35,772 bases of DNA from positions 1 to 35,772 of the forward strand of contig NZ_FOIA01000033.1 in NCBI RefSeq assembly GCF_900111605.1. The letters run 5' to 3'. Shown here piece after piece: positions 9,001-16,109 of this stretch. This stretch comes from Nitrosomonas marina. Lineage in GTDB: Bacteria; Pseudomonadota; Gammaproteobacteria; Burkholderiales; Nitrosomonadaceae. A program made the translations under genes and the position numbers. Below the pieces are notes generated by a model that searched no databases, had not been told where the DNA came from, and saw only the letters and a list, made by a program, of their open reading frames with translations. The first letter of the stretch is position 1, and each line of letters starts with the position of its first letter.

Positions 9001-9157
9001 TTTGCAAGCAGATAGCACCAAGAATCGTGTGCTGCGCGGCGGTTCCTGGTACTATGATCCGAACCTCATGCGCGCGTCGAACCGCCACAACGACCATCCG
9101 GTCGACCGTTACTACGATATCGTTTTTCGGGTGTTGTGTTTGTCCCCCATCGAATAG
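6086..9157 (+). CDS. DGR target 1: TIR-nSTAND-TM-FGE/lectin receptor-like protein
   Basis: The 1023-residue protein starts with a TIR domain (1-130; KIFLSHSS, then SRWCQAEF with the probable catalytic Glu at 79). An nSTAND-type NTPase follows: AAVFFGRD before it, Walker A GASGSGKSS at 219-227, Walker B VVIAIDQAEEL near 325-335, and VAHEALLRQW in the helical/winged region. One membrane helix lies near 729-748. The end, from about 773, is an FGE-sulfatase domain (PAGQFTMG, RLPTEAEWEYAARGG, DMSGNVWEWT). The last 44 residues are variable repeat VR1. FGE domains have the C-type-lectin-like fold that displays DGR-varied residues in proteins such as Treponema TvpA. A cytosolic TIR-NTPase with an outside sensor is the likely topology (inference). 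The start has only a weak ribosome site. Confidence 0.9.
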   Translation: MSKIFLSHSSYNNAHALALACWLKENGWDDYFLDVDEPAKGLAPGERWQASLKHAAHRCEAVIFLISPAWRDSRWCQAEFLLAKQLGKAIFGVLVEATPLETLPKEMTAEWQLCDLVQGAKRCTYQVSHDPIVPQTEVSFADAGLTRLKIGLQRAGLDPASFPWPPHDDPKRVPYRGMKPLEAVDAAVFFGRDAAIVHGLDTLRAMQEQHIERMLVILGASGSGKSSFMRAGLWPRLMRDDLHFLPLPVIRPEHAVLNGPAGLIASLETAFNDLGQTKTRASIRTELQAPNGLMHLLNELQQLACTRISAAFSSTRESEKPVPTVVIAIDQAEELTSTEGRKESEPFLAMLAENLSLPESDQVTLERIKNRPLVIVTIRSDAYERLQTEPSLEDISPRLFDLPPISPKQYKTVIEGPATRATAAGHKLTVESKLTEQLLRDAEGADALPLLAFTLERLYVEYGSDGDLRLDEYNAMGGVRGSIEAVVEAAFAEPGRQPVVPAGKAERNALLHKAFVPWLAGVDPHTSERMRKIARWDELPPETHPLLERLIEVRLLLRDRCKLDYGMQESEAVEVVEVAHEALLRQWNMLSQWLDDDEIDLKALESVQRAASDWRKHGGTDTWLVHGGARLVAAERICARTDFNRLLGEAGSAYLTACRAKEDQLQRALKGTPEYDLKDLTQKWQKRTGLKRLFGLVGWWKLFRFRGLASPESLESTFLRWSRARASINALVLVLLIAFLTQVLIQSADWAKENDLTTEYALFKPLWVLGYTPKPELVEVPAGQFTMGCLEGRDDVAYRCGSDEKPVHEVTIPKPFLMGKHEVTFLEYDTFVWHMRQNGNKRKDGSEWLYPDDENWPDRLNRPVINVNWHDAQAYTRWLGQQTGQTCRLPTEAEWEYAARGGKATAYHWGSEFGNNNANCNNCGSDWDGDMTAPVGSFPANPYDLHDMSGNVWEWTCSGYSDELVKEIAQQCLQADSTKNRVLRGGSWYYDPNLMRASNRHNDHPVDRYYDIVFRVLCLSPIE
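9021..9153 (+). repeat. Variable repeat VR1
   Basis: It aligns without gaps to the TR (10857-10989, minus). By eye there are about 13 differences at TR adenines (to T, G or C) and only one internal difference elsewhere (GGT to GTT). Varied codons encode the YYD, NL, H-N-D, VD and YYD positions of the FGE tip; the frame between them (GGSW, MRASNR, FRVLC) is constant. Confidence 0.9.
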
Positions 9158-9199
9158 CGGTACGCCGGCGCGCTGAACACTGAAATGCTGAATTGCTAT

Positions 9200-10321
9200 T
9201 CACTGATCGCGCCGCGTAGCGGCGCGCGATTTTTTGTGCCGCAGATCGCCGGGTTTGATGCGAAACGGCCGCAATACATGACGGCGCAGCCCCCATGTAT
9301 CGGCAAAGCGCAGGTGATTGATCCAGCCCTGGACACTGGCATCGAATTCAGCAAAGGAAATGCGTCCATCGCAGTATGCAGCGTAACGTTGTTCGAGACG
9401 CCGGGTCGCATGCCTGACTTTTCGTGCTTTGACTTTACGAAAATCCGGGTAAACAACGAAGCCGAGCCACGGCACGCCATGCGCAGTTGGCACTACCTGT
9501 GCTTTGTGGTCGTGAATCGTCAAACGCAACCGGGCCAGCCTTAATTTCAACGCTTTTTTCCATTCCCAAAGCTGTTGTCTGCTGTCGCCGAAAAGTGCAA
9601 AATCGTCAACATAACGCAGGTACGCCTTGCAGCCTAACTCGCGTTTAATAAACAGATCGAAATCATGCAGGTAACAGTTTGACCAGAATTGGGAGGTCAG
9701 ATTACCGATGGGCAATCCGCGTGGTCGACAGGCTGCAAGCAGATCATCTTCAGGAAACCAGACCATGGTATATTCATCCGCCAGCACCTCGCAACCACAT
9801 GCAATGATTTTTTCAACCAACGCCATGAGATCGGGCTCAGGGATATGCGTCTTGAGACTCTCCAATAGTATGGCATGATCAATCGATGCAAAATGCTGCC
9901 GGATATCACAGCGTAAAACATAAGTGTAATGCCTGCAAAAATGCTGCAAGCGATCGATCGCGCGGTGCGTGCCTTTGCTGACACGGTTGGCGTAACTGTC
10001 CGGAATAAAAACTTTTTCAAAACGTGGTTCAATGATGTTACAGAGCGCATGATGCACGACCCGGTCACGAAACATGGCTGCACTGATCTTGCGCCGCTTC
10101 GGTTCATGAATCAAGAAATGGGTATATGCACCGGGTGTGTATGAATCACTGATCAGCTTATCCTGTAATGCCAGCAAATGATCCATTAACTGGAACTCGA
10201 ATGCGGCCACATTGATTTTGCGACGTTTTCCGGCGGCAGCCCGTTGGAATGCCTGCAGCAGATGCGGCAAACTGCAGAGTTTTTGGAAAGCTTCGCTATA
10301 ACCGGAGAATGTCAATGGCAC
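9200..10321 (-). CDS. DGR reverse transcriptase
   Basis: The 373-residue protein has the RT palm motifs: [16 protein letters not shown] (first catalytic Asp at 139), [15 protein letters not shown] (202-216, the DGR-type variant of the usual QG...SP motif) and YVDD (237-240), then WLGFVV and a basic C-terminus. Length and the N-terminal [12 protein letters not shown] block fit DGR RTs. With Avd it would copy TR RNA into adenine-mutagenised cDNA that replaces the VRs. The start is probably GTG 10321; a stop lies six codons upstream in frame and no ATG is available. That places the start inside the divergently read avd gene. The 3' end includes the VR1-side hairpin, which encodes the RAATRRDQ tail. 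Confidence 0.95.
   Translation of the reverse strand: MPLTFSGYSEAFQKLCSLPHLLQAFQRAAAGKRRKINVAAFEFQLMDHLLALQDKLISDSYTPGAYTHFLIHEPKRRKISAAMFRDRVVHHALCNIIEPRFEKVFIPDSYANRVSKGTHRAIDRLQHFCRHYTYVLRCDIRQHFASIDHAILLESLKTHIPEPDLMALVEKIIACGCEVLADEYTMVWFPEDDLLAACRPRGLPIGNLTSQFWSNCYLHDFDLFIKRELGCKAYLRYVDDFALFGDSRQQLWEWKKALKLRLARLRLTIHDHKAQVVPTAHGVPWLGFVVYPDFRKVKARKVRHATRRLEQRYAAYCDGRISFAEFDASVQGWINHLRFADTWGLRRHVLRPFRIKPGDLRHKKSRAATRRDQ
9208..9235 (+). other. Hairpin plus T-run downstream of VR1
   Basis: CGCGCCGC (9208-9215), loop GTA and GCGGCGCG (9219-9226) form an 8-bp GC stem, with TTTTTT at 9230-9235. DGRs commonly have a hairpin just past the VR that promotes retrohoming. The T-run means it could also terminate the target-1 transcript. 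It overlaps the last codons of the RT gene on the other strand. Confidence 0.75.
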
Positions 10322-10659
10322 AGGAACTCGTATTGCTCACGCGATTATTTGATCTATTAAACTGGCTGTTGCCGAAAACCGAGCATTTTCCCAGAATTTA
10401 CCGATATACGGTAACGCAGCGCATGATGGACGCAGCACTCGATTGCCAGGAGGCGGTCTTCACAGCGCAGAGCAGCCGCAGCACACGCCGTAAAACAGCG
10501 CTGGAAGATGCTGATGCGGCGCTGAACCGCTTGCGCCTGTATTTGCGGCTGGCGCATCACTGGCACTGGCTCAACGACGGTCAGTATACTCATGTCAGCA
10601 CGTTGGTGGCGGAAATCGGCAAACTGCTCGGCGGCTGGATCAAGCAGTCCTCCCGTTAA
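10315..10659 (+). CDS. avd: Avd-like DGR accessory protein
   Basis: The 114-residue product ([20 protein letters not shown]...) is almost all helical, with the Avd-family features [20 protein letters not shown] near the start, basic residues in the middle and [14 protein letters not shown] at the end. Avd proteins form a pentameric four-helix-bundle barrel that binds RT and the TR RNA and is needed for cDNA synthesis. GGAG at 10304-10307 favours ATG 10315 over ATG 10309. Unusually it is on the strand opposite the RT. The two genes overlap head to head (10315-10321), and avd is antisense to any transcript running from TR to RT. Confidence 0.85.
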   Translation: MAQELVLLTRLFDLLNWLLPKTEHFPRIYRYTVTQRMMDAALDCQEAVFTAQSSRSTRRKTALEDADAALNRLRLYLRLAHHWHWLNDGQYTHVSTLVAEIGKLLGGWIKQSSR

Positions 10660-10856
10660 CGGCATCAATAAACGGCATCAATAGAGGTGGACGCCGCGAG
10701 AACGTATCCAGGCGGCGCCCGGCTTCAATATATGCCCGACGTGGCAAATCATGACAACGGCGCACGTGCGGACGGGACTCACCTGCGCCATCCATCCTCT
10801 CCGGCCTCGGCCAGCAAGCCGTAACCGGCTGGCACTTCCGGCAAACGAAGCAGACG
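10660..10856 (-). other. Spacer between TR and avd/RT
   Basis: On the minus strand this GC-rich segment directly follows TR. In characterised DGRs the RNA just downstream of TR (spacer) is structured and required for priming and RT binding. Arms such as GCCGGTTACGGC suggest local folding. Two copies of ACGGCATCAATA (12 bp) sit at 10659-10682. Frames through it (10640-11007, minus) only translate TR and spacer and are not taken as genes. Confidence 0.5.
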
Positions 10857-10989
10857 TCGATGTGGGACAAACACAACACCCGAAAACCGATATTGTTGTT
10901 ACGGTTGTCCGGATGGTTGTTGTTGCGGTTCGACGCGCGCATGTTGTTCGGATTATTGTTCCAGGAACCGCCGCGCAGCACACGATTCT
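10857..10989 (-). repeat. Template repeat (TR) of the DGR
   Basis: Read on the minus strand it matches both VRs but has AAC or AAT at about 13 codons ([27 protein letters not shown]). AAY codons can change at adenines to many amino acids but never to a stop, the hallmark of DGR templates. At its 3' end it reads CCCACATCGAC where both VRs read CCCCCATCGAA, and it lacks the hairpin; this IMH*/IMH difference marks donor and recipient. Confidence 0.95.
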
Positions 10990-11074
10990 CGTCTCAGGGA
11001 ACCCCACAAAACGGCAAAACCGATCTGCTCGGTCAGTATGCCGATATTATCCACAAAACAAAAGCAAAAAATTG

Positions 11075-11097
11075 CGTGCGGCGCCGCTTCGCGGCGC
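11075..11097 (-). other. Hairpin plus T-rich tail downstream of VR2
   Basis: GCGCCGC (11081-11087) pairs with GCGGCGC (11091-11097) around a 3-base loop. On the minus strand it is followed by AATTTTTTGCTTTTG. It has the same stem core as the VR1 hairpin and similar distance from the VR. It may both guide retrohoming and partly terminate target-2 transcription before TR. Confidence 0.75.
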
Positions 11098-11146
11098 ACA
11101 GTGGACAGCGGCACAGCGCCTCAGTGTTCAGCGCGCCAGCGAACCG

Positions 11147-13948
11147 CTATTCGATGGGGGACGAACATAACACCCGAAAGCCGATATTGAAGCTACGGCC
11201 GCCCGGACGGAAGTCGTCGCGGTTCGACGCGCGCATGCTGTCTGGACTATTGAACCAGGAACCGCCGCGCAGCACACGAAAATACTCGTTGTTTGGCAAC
11301 TCTGGACATTGTTGTACGCCGTCATGCAATGAGTCATTTCTAGGCGAGCAGGTCCATTCCCAGACATTGCCCAGCATATCGTGCAGTCCAAACGGGTTGG
11401 CTTTGAATTGGCCCACCGGCGCCGCCTGCTGACTATCCCATTTGCTCCCACAACCAGCACAATTGGCGTTATTTTGGCCGACGTCATCGCCCCAGTAATA
11501 GGCTGTATCGGTTCCCGCGCGCGCAGCATACTCCCATTCATATTCGGTCGGCAGGCGGCATTCATGGTCTATCTGTTCACCCAGCCATGCAGCATAGGCT
11601 GCAGCGTCATGATGGTAAACGTTAACAACCGGTTGACTGCTACGACCACCAGGAGCATCTTTCGGAAACTTAATATCAACAATATTCTGGCGCTTTTGCG
11701 TCCACACATAATAGTCGTATTGTTTGTAGGTCACTTCATATTTGCCGAGCTGAAACGGCTCTTTTATGTCAACGGGTATCTTGTCACTGGCTTCATCACC
11801 CATCATGAAAGTGCCTGCTGGAACAGGTACCAGCTCAGGCAAGGGGCTGTAGCCCAAACGGTAGAGTGGATTCCAGAGTTCGACTTCCAAAGGGTAATCA
11901 TGATTCTTGGCCCAATAAACTGAATCGCCAATAAATGCAACCACGCCAAGCCAGAAGAGAACTACACCCAGTAGCAGCCGCTGACTCCAGGCAAGAAACC
12001 GGCCTTCTGGTGTATTTTTACGCAGCCGCAATGTGCGAAAATTTTGAATATCGGTAAACGAGTAAGATAAATGCCATAAACGCCCCAGCCATTGACTCTG
12101 ATGCCACTGGTTACTCTTGAATTTGATTTGCTGGCGGTAGAGTTCACGGTTGTGGTTTTTTTCAACGTAATTGTACAGTGTTGGCCAATAGCCGATGAGT
12201 TTCCCGTTTTTTTCATCCTTGCTGCGCGCGCGGATCAATGTTTCATGAATCAGGTCGACATAATACTGATCATTTTCCTGGTTGACGGTCACGAGGCGTA
12301 AAGCACCTTGCTGACCGATCGAGTCATCTGCATTACGCCCTCCGGAAAGCATCATGAGTATATGTTCACCAAGCTCAAGGTTGCCATTGCCCGCAACATA
12401 AATGGCTTCTTCCCGCGTGACTCGCTGACGCGTGTGGCGGCCATCATCATTAATACGCGTCAGGCGTAGTAACAACTCTAATGCCCCCTGCTTGCCTTTT
12501 GCGGAACCTTTGTCGATTTTTTCCAGCAACATATCGGCCTGCGTACTGAGCATACCGGCCAGCCCATTCTTTTGACGGTAAAAATCGCCACTCAGGCGGT
12601 TACCTTTTCGGTGCTGCCATAATGTCAGCAAGGCATTTTCTATCAGTGGCAGCACGCCAGATTCGTTTTTTGCATCTTCGAGCATGACGGTCATGATTTC
12701 ACTGACATCCAGCCCGGCCAGGTGCGCGCGTTGTTCAATAACTTCCCGCATCCCCTGCTCTGAGATGTTCGGTAGAAAAAAGCGTTTGCAGTGGCTGTTG
12801 TAGAGTGCCTGCAGGCTGGGCAACCGTTCGAACCGGTCAAGAAAATCGGCACGAATGGTGTTGATCAGAAACAATGGGCATTCCGGATCTTGCAGCGCAT
12901 TGGTCAGTAACGCGTCAAACTGTTTGCGTGAATCCTCATCCGCAAAAGTAAACAGTTCCTCAAACTGATCAATGATAAGCAAGAATGCAGTTTTGGTATC
13001 CGCGCGCTTAAAATCCTTGATGGCGAATGCGAGCGCACGCGGGTCATCTTCAAACCGTTTCAAACGCCTGAGTGAATCACGTTCTGCAGGGTTATCAACC
13101 AGTCCCTGTTCCAGTGTTTCTGCAAGTTTTGCGAGGGGAGTTTTGCCGGGCATCATCGGGCCGATGATCGTCCATTGATCAAAGCCAGTACGCGCCCATA
13201 ATGCGCCTTGCTCAATCATCGGCAGCATACCGGCCCTGACCAGTGATGATTTACCCGAGCCACTGTTGCCTTCGATCTGCAACCAACGGTTGTAAGCCGT
13301 GCCGCCACTTTGATTAAGACTGTCCGGATTGGTCTGTTGCTGATCACCCAGGCAAGCGAGCGCTTCCAGCGTTTCCTTGCGCCGTCCGAAAAACAACCTT
13401 GCGTCTTTTTTCTCAAATGCACTAAGCCCAAGAAAAGGACAGCCTTCGAAAAGTTGCCTGCTGTCGGTGCGAATCACATGGGATTTGATGGCTTCGATTA
13501 ATGCATCCGGCAAGGGATCGGCGTGTTTCCAGTAATCTACCTGAAACAATGCAAGAAAAGGTGGCAATGATTCCGGATTCGCGTCATCAAGCAGTACAGG
13601 AAAAATTGGTAACCGCATCGCATCATCGTGAGGCGACAGATGCCGCTTTAAAGCAATTTGTACTTCAGCACCGACCCAGCGCTGAACGCCATTACGCCCG
13701 ACCAGTAATACAAAAGCATTACAATTTTCCAGCGCCTGCTCGAGCTGCGTTACCCAGCGATCACCCACCCGGATAACGTCTTCATCACGAAATACATTCA
13801 ATCCGGCTTTTTCCAATTCGGAACGCAGCCGGATACACGCTTCGCTGTCAGTGCGACTATAGCTGATGAATACTTCTTTGCGTGTACGCGCTTCGGGTCG
13901 CGATTGTTTGTTATCGTGTGCCATATAAAATAATAAAGACCTCTTCAC
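11147..13948 (-). CDS. DGR target 2: TIR-nSTAND-TM-FGE/lectin receptor-like protein
   Basis: The 933-residue protein has the same plan as target 1 but is clearly diverged. A TIR domain comes first (24-160; KEVFISYSR, then RWVGAEVQ with Glu 95). The NTPase has Walker A GNSGSGKSS at 227-235 and Walker B FLLIIDQFEELF near 322-333. A single membrane helix lies near 656-675, followed by the same WAK-N-D linker as target 1. The FGE domain starts near 703 (PAGTFMMG, RLPTEYEWEYAARAG, DMLGNVWEWT) and ends with VR2. Both targets share a C-x-x-C-G-S-x-W-D motif in the FGE domain, perhaps a disulfide or metal site. The start may be GTG 13948 or ATG 13924; neither has a strong ribosome site. It reads toward TR. 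Confidence 0.9.
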   Translation of the reverse strand: MKRSLLFYMAHDNKQSRPEARTRKEVFISYSRTDSEACIRLRSELEKAGLNVFRDEDVIRVGDRWVTQLEQALENCNAFVLLVGRNGVQRWVGAEVQIALKRHLSPHDDAMRLPIFPVLLDDANPESLPPFLALFQVDYWKHADPLPDALIEAIKSHVIRTDSRQLFEGCPFLGLSAFEKKDARLFFGRRKETLEALACLGDQQQTNPDSLNQSGGTAYNRWLQIEGNSGSGKSSLVRAGMLPMIEQGALWARTGFDQWTIIGPMMPGKTPLAKLAETLEQGLVDNPAERDSLRRLKRFEDDPRALAFAIKDFKRADTKTAFLLIIDQFEELFTFADEDSRKQFDALLTNALQDPECPLFLINTIRADFLDRFERLPSLQALYNSHCKRFFLPNISEQGMREVIEQRAHLAGLDVSEIMTVMLEDAKNESGVLPLIENALLTLWQHRKGNRLSGDFYRQKNGLAGMLSTQADMLLEKIDKGSAKGKQGALELLLRLTRINDDGRHTRQRVTREEAIYVAGNGNLELGEHILMMLSGGRNADDSIGQQGALRLVTVNQENDQYYVDLIHETLIRARSKDEKNGKLIGYWPTLYNYVEKNHNRELYRQQIKFKSNQWHQSQWLGRLWHLSYSFTDIQNFRTLRLRKNTPEGRFLAWSQRLLLGVVLFWLGVVAFIGDSVYWAKNHDYPLEVELWNPLYRLGYSPLPELVPVPAGTFMMGDEASDKIPVDIKEPFQLGKYEVTYKQYDYYVWTQKRQNIVDIKFPKDAPGGRSSQPVVNVYHHDAAAYAAWLGEQIDHECRLPTEYEWEYAARAGTDTAYYWGDDVGQNNANCAGCGSKWDSQQAAPVGQFKANPFGLHDMLGNVWEWTCSPRNDSLHDGVQQCPELPNNEYFRVLRGGSWFNSPDSMRASNRDDFRPGGRSFNIGFRVLCSSPIE
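11151..11278 (-). repeat. Variable repeat VR2
   Basis: It aligns without gaps to TR with about 17 differences at TR adenines and four others (CCG to CCA, GGT to GGC, TTG to TTA, TTG to TCG, mostly silent). Varied positions encode FNS, DS, DDF, R, GG and SFN on the same constant frame as VR1. More non-adenine drift than VR1 suggests an older last retrohoming. Confidence 0.9.
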
Positions 13949-14248
13949 GAAGGAACCGCCAGAATTATTTTAACTTAATTTTGCATTGAAGAATCCAATT
14001 AAACGGATTAAACGGATTAAACGGATTAAACGGATTAAACGGATCCATTTCTGAAAATTGGCAACACATCGAAACAACCAATCCAATCGAATTGTTCAGC
14101 AACTGTTTGACTATGAACAGTCTGAATAAAAACTGCGAAAGCCGGTTGATTCTTGCACCCGGATGTTACTTCACGCAAATAAATGATATGCTGGTCAAGG
14201 AAAAATGACCGAAAAAAGGTTAATGAGGATAGGATATAGAACGCCCAG
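13949..14248. other. Divergent intergenic region with tandem repeats
   Basis: The divergent start regions of target 2 (minus) and the MPFG gene (plus) lie here. The notable element is a 9-bp tandem repeat at 13998-14042. No gene is supported. Confidence 0.5.
13998..14042. repeat. Five perfect tandem copies of a 9-bp unit
   Basis: ATTAAACGG is repeated exactly five times, 50 bases upstream of the target-2 start. It contains TTAAT-like promoter bases on the minus strand. Copy number could vary by slippage and alter promoter spacing. Confidence 0.9.
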
Positions 14249-14460
14249 ATGAGACAACATGTCTTCGTTGTCATGCCTTTTGGAAAAAAAGAAGGTATTG
14301 ACTTTAATGCAGTCTACTTGGATTTAATTAAACCAGCATTATTACAGGCAGCGGTGGCGCCTTTTCGTGCTGATGAAGAAATCCTGCCTGGCGATATTCG
14401 CGCCGATATGTTTCAGGAATTGCTGATGGCTGTGTGATATGTGAATTGTCAGGGTTTTAA
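14249..14460 (+). pseudogene. Truncated MPFG (nucleoside-deoxyribosyltransferase-like) domain gene
   Basis: The frame begins MRQHVFVVMPFGKKEGIDFN and continues PFRADEEILPGDIRADMFQE, the N-terminal half of the same domain as in the gene at 16106. It stops at 14435-14437 after LLMAV. In another frame the next residues are VICELSGF, as expected after ELLMAD in relatives, so a frameshift near 14425 is followed by loss of the conserved NVFYELG half. It is probably a dead paralogue, although a 62-residue product could still be made. Confidence 0.65.
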
Positions 14461-14482
14461 AAAAATCAACAAGGGTTTTGGT

Positions 14483-15229
14483 ATGCCTTTAAATGCGGTT
14501 CTAACAACAGGATGGCCGGCTATATCCAATGGAGAGATGTCGGCATTAGAATTACATGAAAAAGCAGAGAGTTCGGGCAAAAACTATCGCGATGCCTTGT
14601 TAGCGCAGATTGATCCCGCAAAAGATATTTTAAACCTTGAAACAACATTTAGGCGCAGGCCATCGGGTTACGGTCCCATAAATCAGATCGTGTCCAACCT
14701 CGTTGATCAAAAAGAAATCATACGCTGTCAGGTTGATGCATTTGCGTTTGCTTTCCTGAAGAATGCAAAAAATTTCGATACCTTGATGGCAATTGACAGC
14801 GAAAGCCTGCAACGTGTCAAAGTACAGCTTGAAAAGTGGAATAATGCCCTGTACGCATTGACAGAATTTGAGCGTCTTGGCAAACCACTGAAAGAACCTT
14901 GGCACTCACTAGAGCATACTTATCTTGCCTTGCGTGCCATAGTTGGGCGCGCTTCAACAAGAGACGAAAGGCGCGCCCTGGTCGTGTTATTGATTACCGG
15001 TCCCGCTAGCAGTAATAATATTAAAGATGACTTGCGATTAAACTACTCACTTTCCAAACGGGTTATGGGAGCGATGATTAAGACGGGCGCTCTGGAATAT
15101 AGAGAAAAGACATCACATTACGCCATACGCCAAGACGCGATTCCGGTCGTGCTGTTGTTAGTGAGGGAACTCATGGGCTTGGATATGCTGGCCATGCTTG
15201 ATGCCATAAAGGAACATAGTTATGGATGA
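14483..15229 (+). CDS. Unknown protein with C-terminal winged-helix-like region
   Basis: ATG 14483 has AAGGG 7 bases upstream; an earlier in-frame ATG (14441) does not. The 248-residue product is mostly helical and soluble, with no signal peptide. I recognise no named family. Residues about 160-225 (RRALVVLLITGPASSNNIKD, then LSKRVMGAMIKTGALEY) look like a winged helix-turn-helix, so DNA or RNA binding is possible. Its stop overlaps the MscS start by 8 bases (15222-15229), implying coupled translation. It is the first intact gene of a three-gene operon with MscS and an MPFG/TPR-S protein. Confidence 0.75.
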   Translation: MPLNAVLTTGWPAISNGEMSALELHEKAESSGKNYRDALLAQIDPAKDILNLETTFRRRPSGYGPINQIVSNLVDQKEIIRCQVDAFAFAFLKNAKNFDTLMAIDSESLQRVKVQLEKWNNALYALTEFERLGKPLKEPWHSLEHTYLALRAIVGRASTRDERRALVVLLITGPASSNNIKDDLRLNYSLSKRVMGAMIKTGALEYREKTSHYAIRQDAIPVVLLLVRELMGLDMLAMLDAIKEHSYG

Positions 15230-16109
15230 TTTGTTTGCAATGCTTATCGATCCATTTGTGGGGATATACGTCGCTTTAATTATTGTTATTCAGTATATTG
15301 CCTATTACTGGAACGCATATCAAAAGAAACAAATTAGCAAACGGCGTCGGCTGTTAGGGTTAGGTGATCAAATTCTTGTTAACCAAGCGCAACGGCTTGT
15401 AGAACTAAAAAAAGAAGCGAGCAATCAGGCGTTGGTTTTGCTGTTACCGATCATAGTTCTTCCGATTGTATTGTGGTTGATATCGACACGAATGGAAGAC
15501 TACAGCCCCGAGAAGGGATTACTCCTCACTTTTTTCATTTTCGCACTGTGGTTGCTGTTTAATGGCACCGACATCGCTAGAGCCGCCCTGGGTGGCATTG
15601 CATTTCGAACGATAACAGCGTTCAGCGAGAGCTTTCAAGTCGGTGACCGGGTAACGCTTCGAGGACATAGTGGCAAAGTATTGGAGATCGGTATTTTTTA
15701 CGTCAAGCTTCAAACCGCTGATGATGACTTGGTTTGCATACCGACGTCGTCGCTATGGTCAGAAAACCTGCTTTCGGCAAATGCCGGCGAACGGGCCTCG
15801 CTCTGCGTCATTCCTTTTTATTTCTCGACACGAATTGACGCGCAGCAATTGCAAATGGCTGAAGACGCCATCTGGGGTTCCATGCAAGGATCAACTTATC
15901 TTGACCCAGAAAAACCCATTCAGATATACCTTTCCCAAGAAAGGGACTGCATCAAACTTACTGCCAAATCCTATGTCGCATCCACTTATAACGAACCGTT
16001 ATACAAAAGTGATGTCACCCATGCCTTTCTGCAATTCGCTAGAGCCAAACATATTCCATTAGCCACCCCATATTTGATCGAGGATGGCAAACAAAGGGAA
16101 GCGCCATGA
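15222..16109 (+). CDS. MscS-family mechanosensitive channel
   Basis: The 295-residue protein has hydrophobic helices near 10-30, 68-88 and 96-118. It then has the MscS pore-lining and beta-domain signature (ARAALGGIAFRTITAFSESF, QVGDRVTLRGHSGKVLEIGI, DDDLVCIPTSSLW), and a C-terminal alpha/beta vestibule. Family members gate by membrane tension or, in some branches, by ligands. It overlaps the gene before by 8 bases and the MPFG/TPR-S gene after by four (ATGA), so the three are made together. In this context it may be a membrane-permeabilising effector or a tension sensor for the neighbouring TPR-S protein; that is inference. Confidence 0.85.
   Translation: MDDLFAMLIDPFVGIYVALIIVIQYIAYYWNAYQKKQISKRRRLLGLGDQILVNQAQRLVELKKEASNQALVLLLPIIVLPIVLWLISTRMEDYSPEKGLLLTFFIFALWLLFNGTDIARAALGGIAFRTITAFSESFQVGDRVTLRGHSGKVLEIGIFYVKLQTADDDLVCIPTSSLWSENLLSANAGERASLCVIPFYFSTRIDAQQLQMAEDAIWGSMQGSTYLDPEKPIQIYLSQERDCIKLTAKSYVASTYNEPLYKSDVTHAFLQFARAKHIPLATPYLIEDGKQREAP

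Larger units (their letters stand above)
9021..9278. other. VR1-RT convergent junction of the DGR
   Basis: The target gene stops at 9157 and the convergent RT gene at 9200, leaving 42 bases. After VR1, about 45 bases (from CGAATAGCGG) closely match the flank of VR2, so these sites share a recognition region beyond the coding end. Confidence 0.6.

Noticed and set aside
9200..10321. Group II intron or retron RT
   Set aside because: The [10 protein letters not shown] motif, lack of maturase/endonuclease domains and the neighbouring TR, VRs and Avd identify a DGR RT.
10640..11007. Minus-strand frames (113 and 109 codons) over the TR, one reading like an FGE tail
   Set aside because: They are translations of the TR and spacer; there is no ribosome site and the homology stops at the TR edge.
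13998..14042. Possible CRISPR array or iterons
   Set aside because: The 9-bp units are directly adjacent with no spacers, and no cas or replication gene is near.
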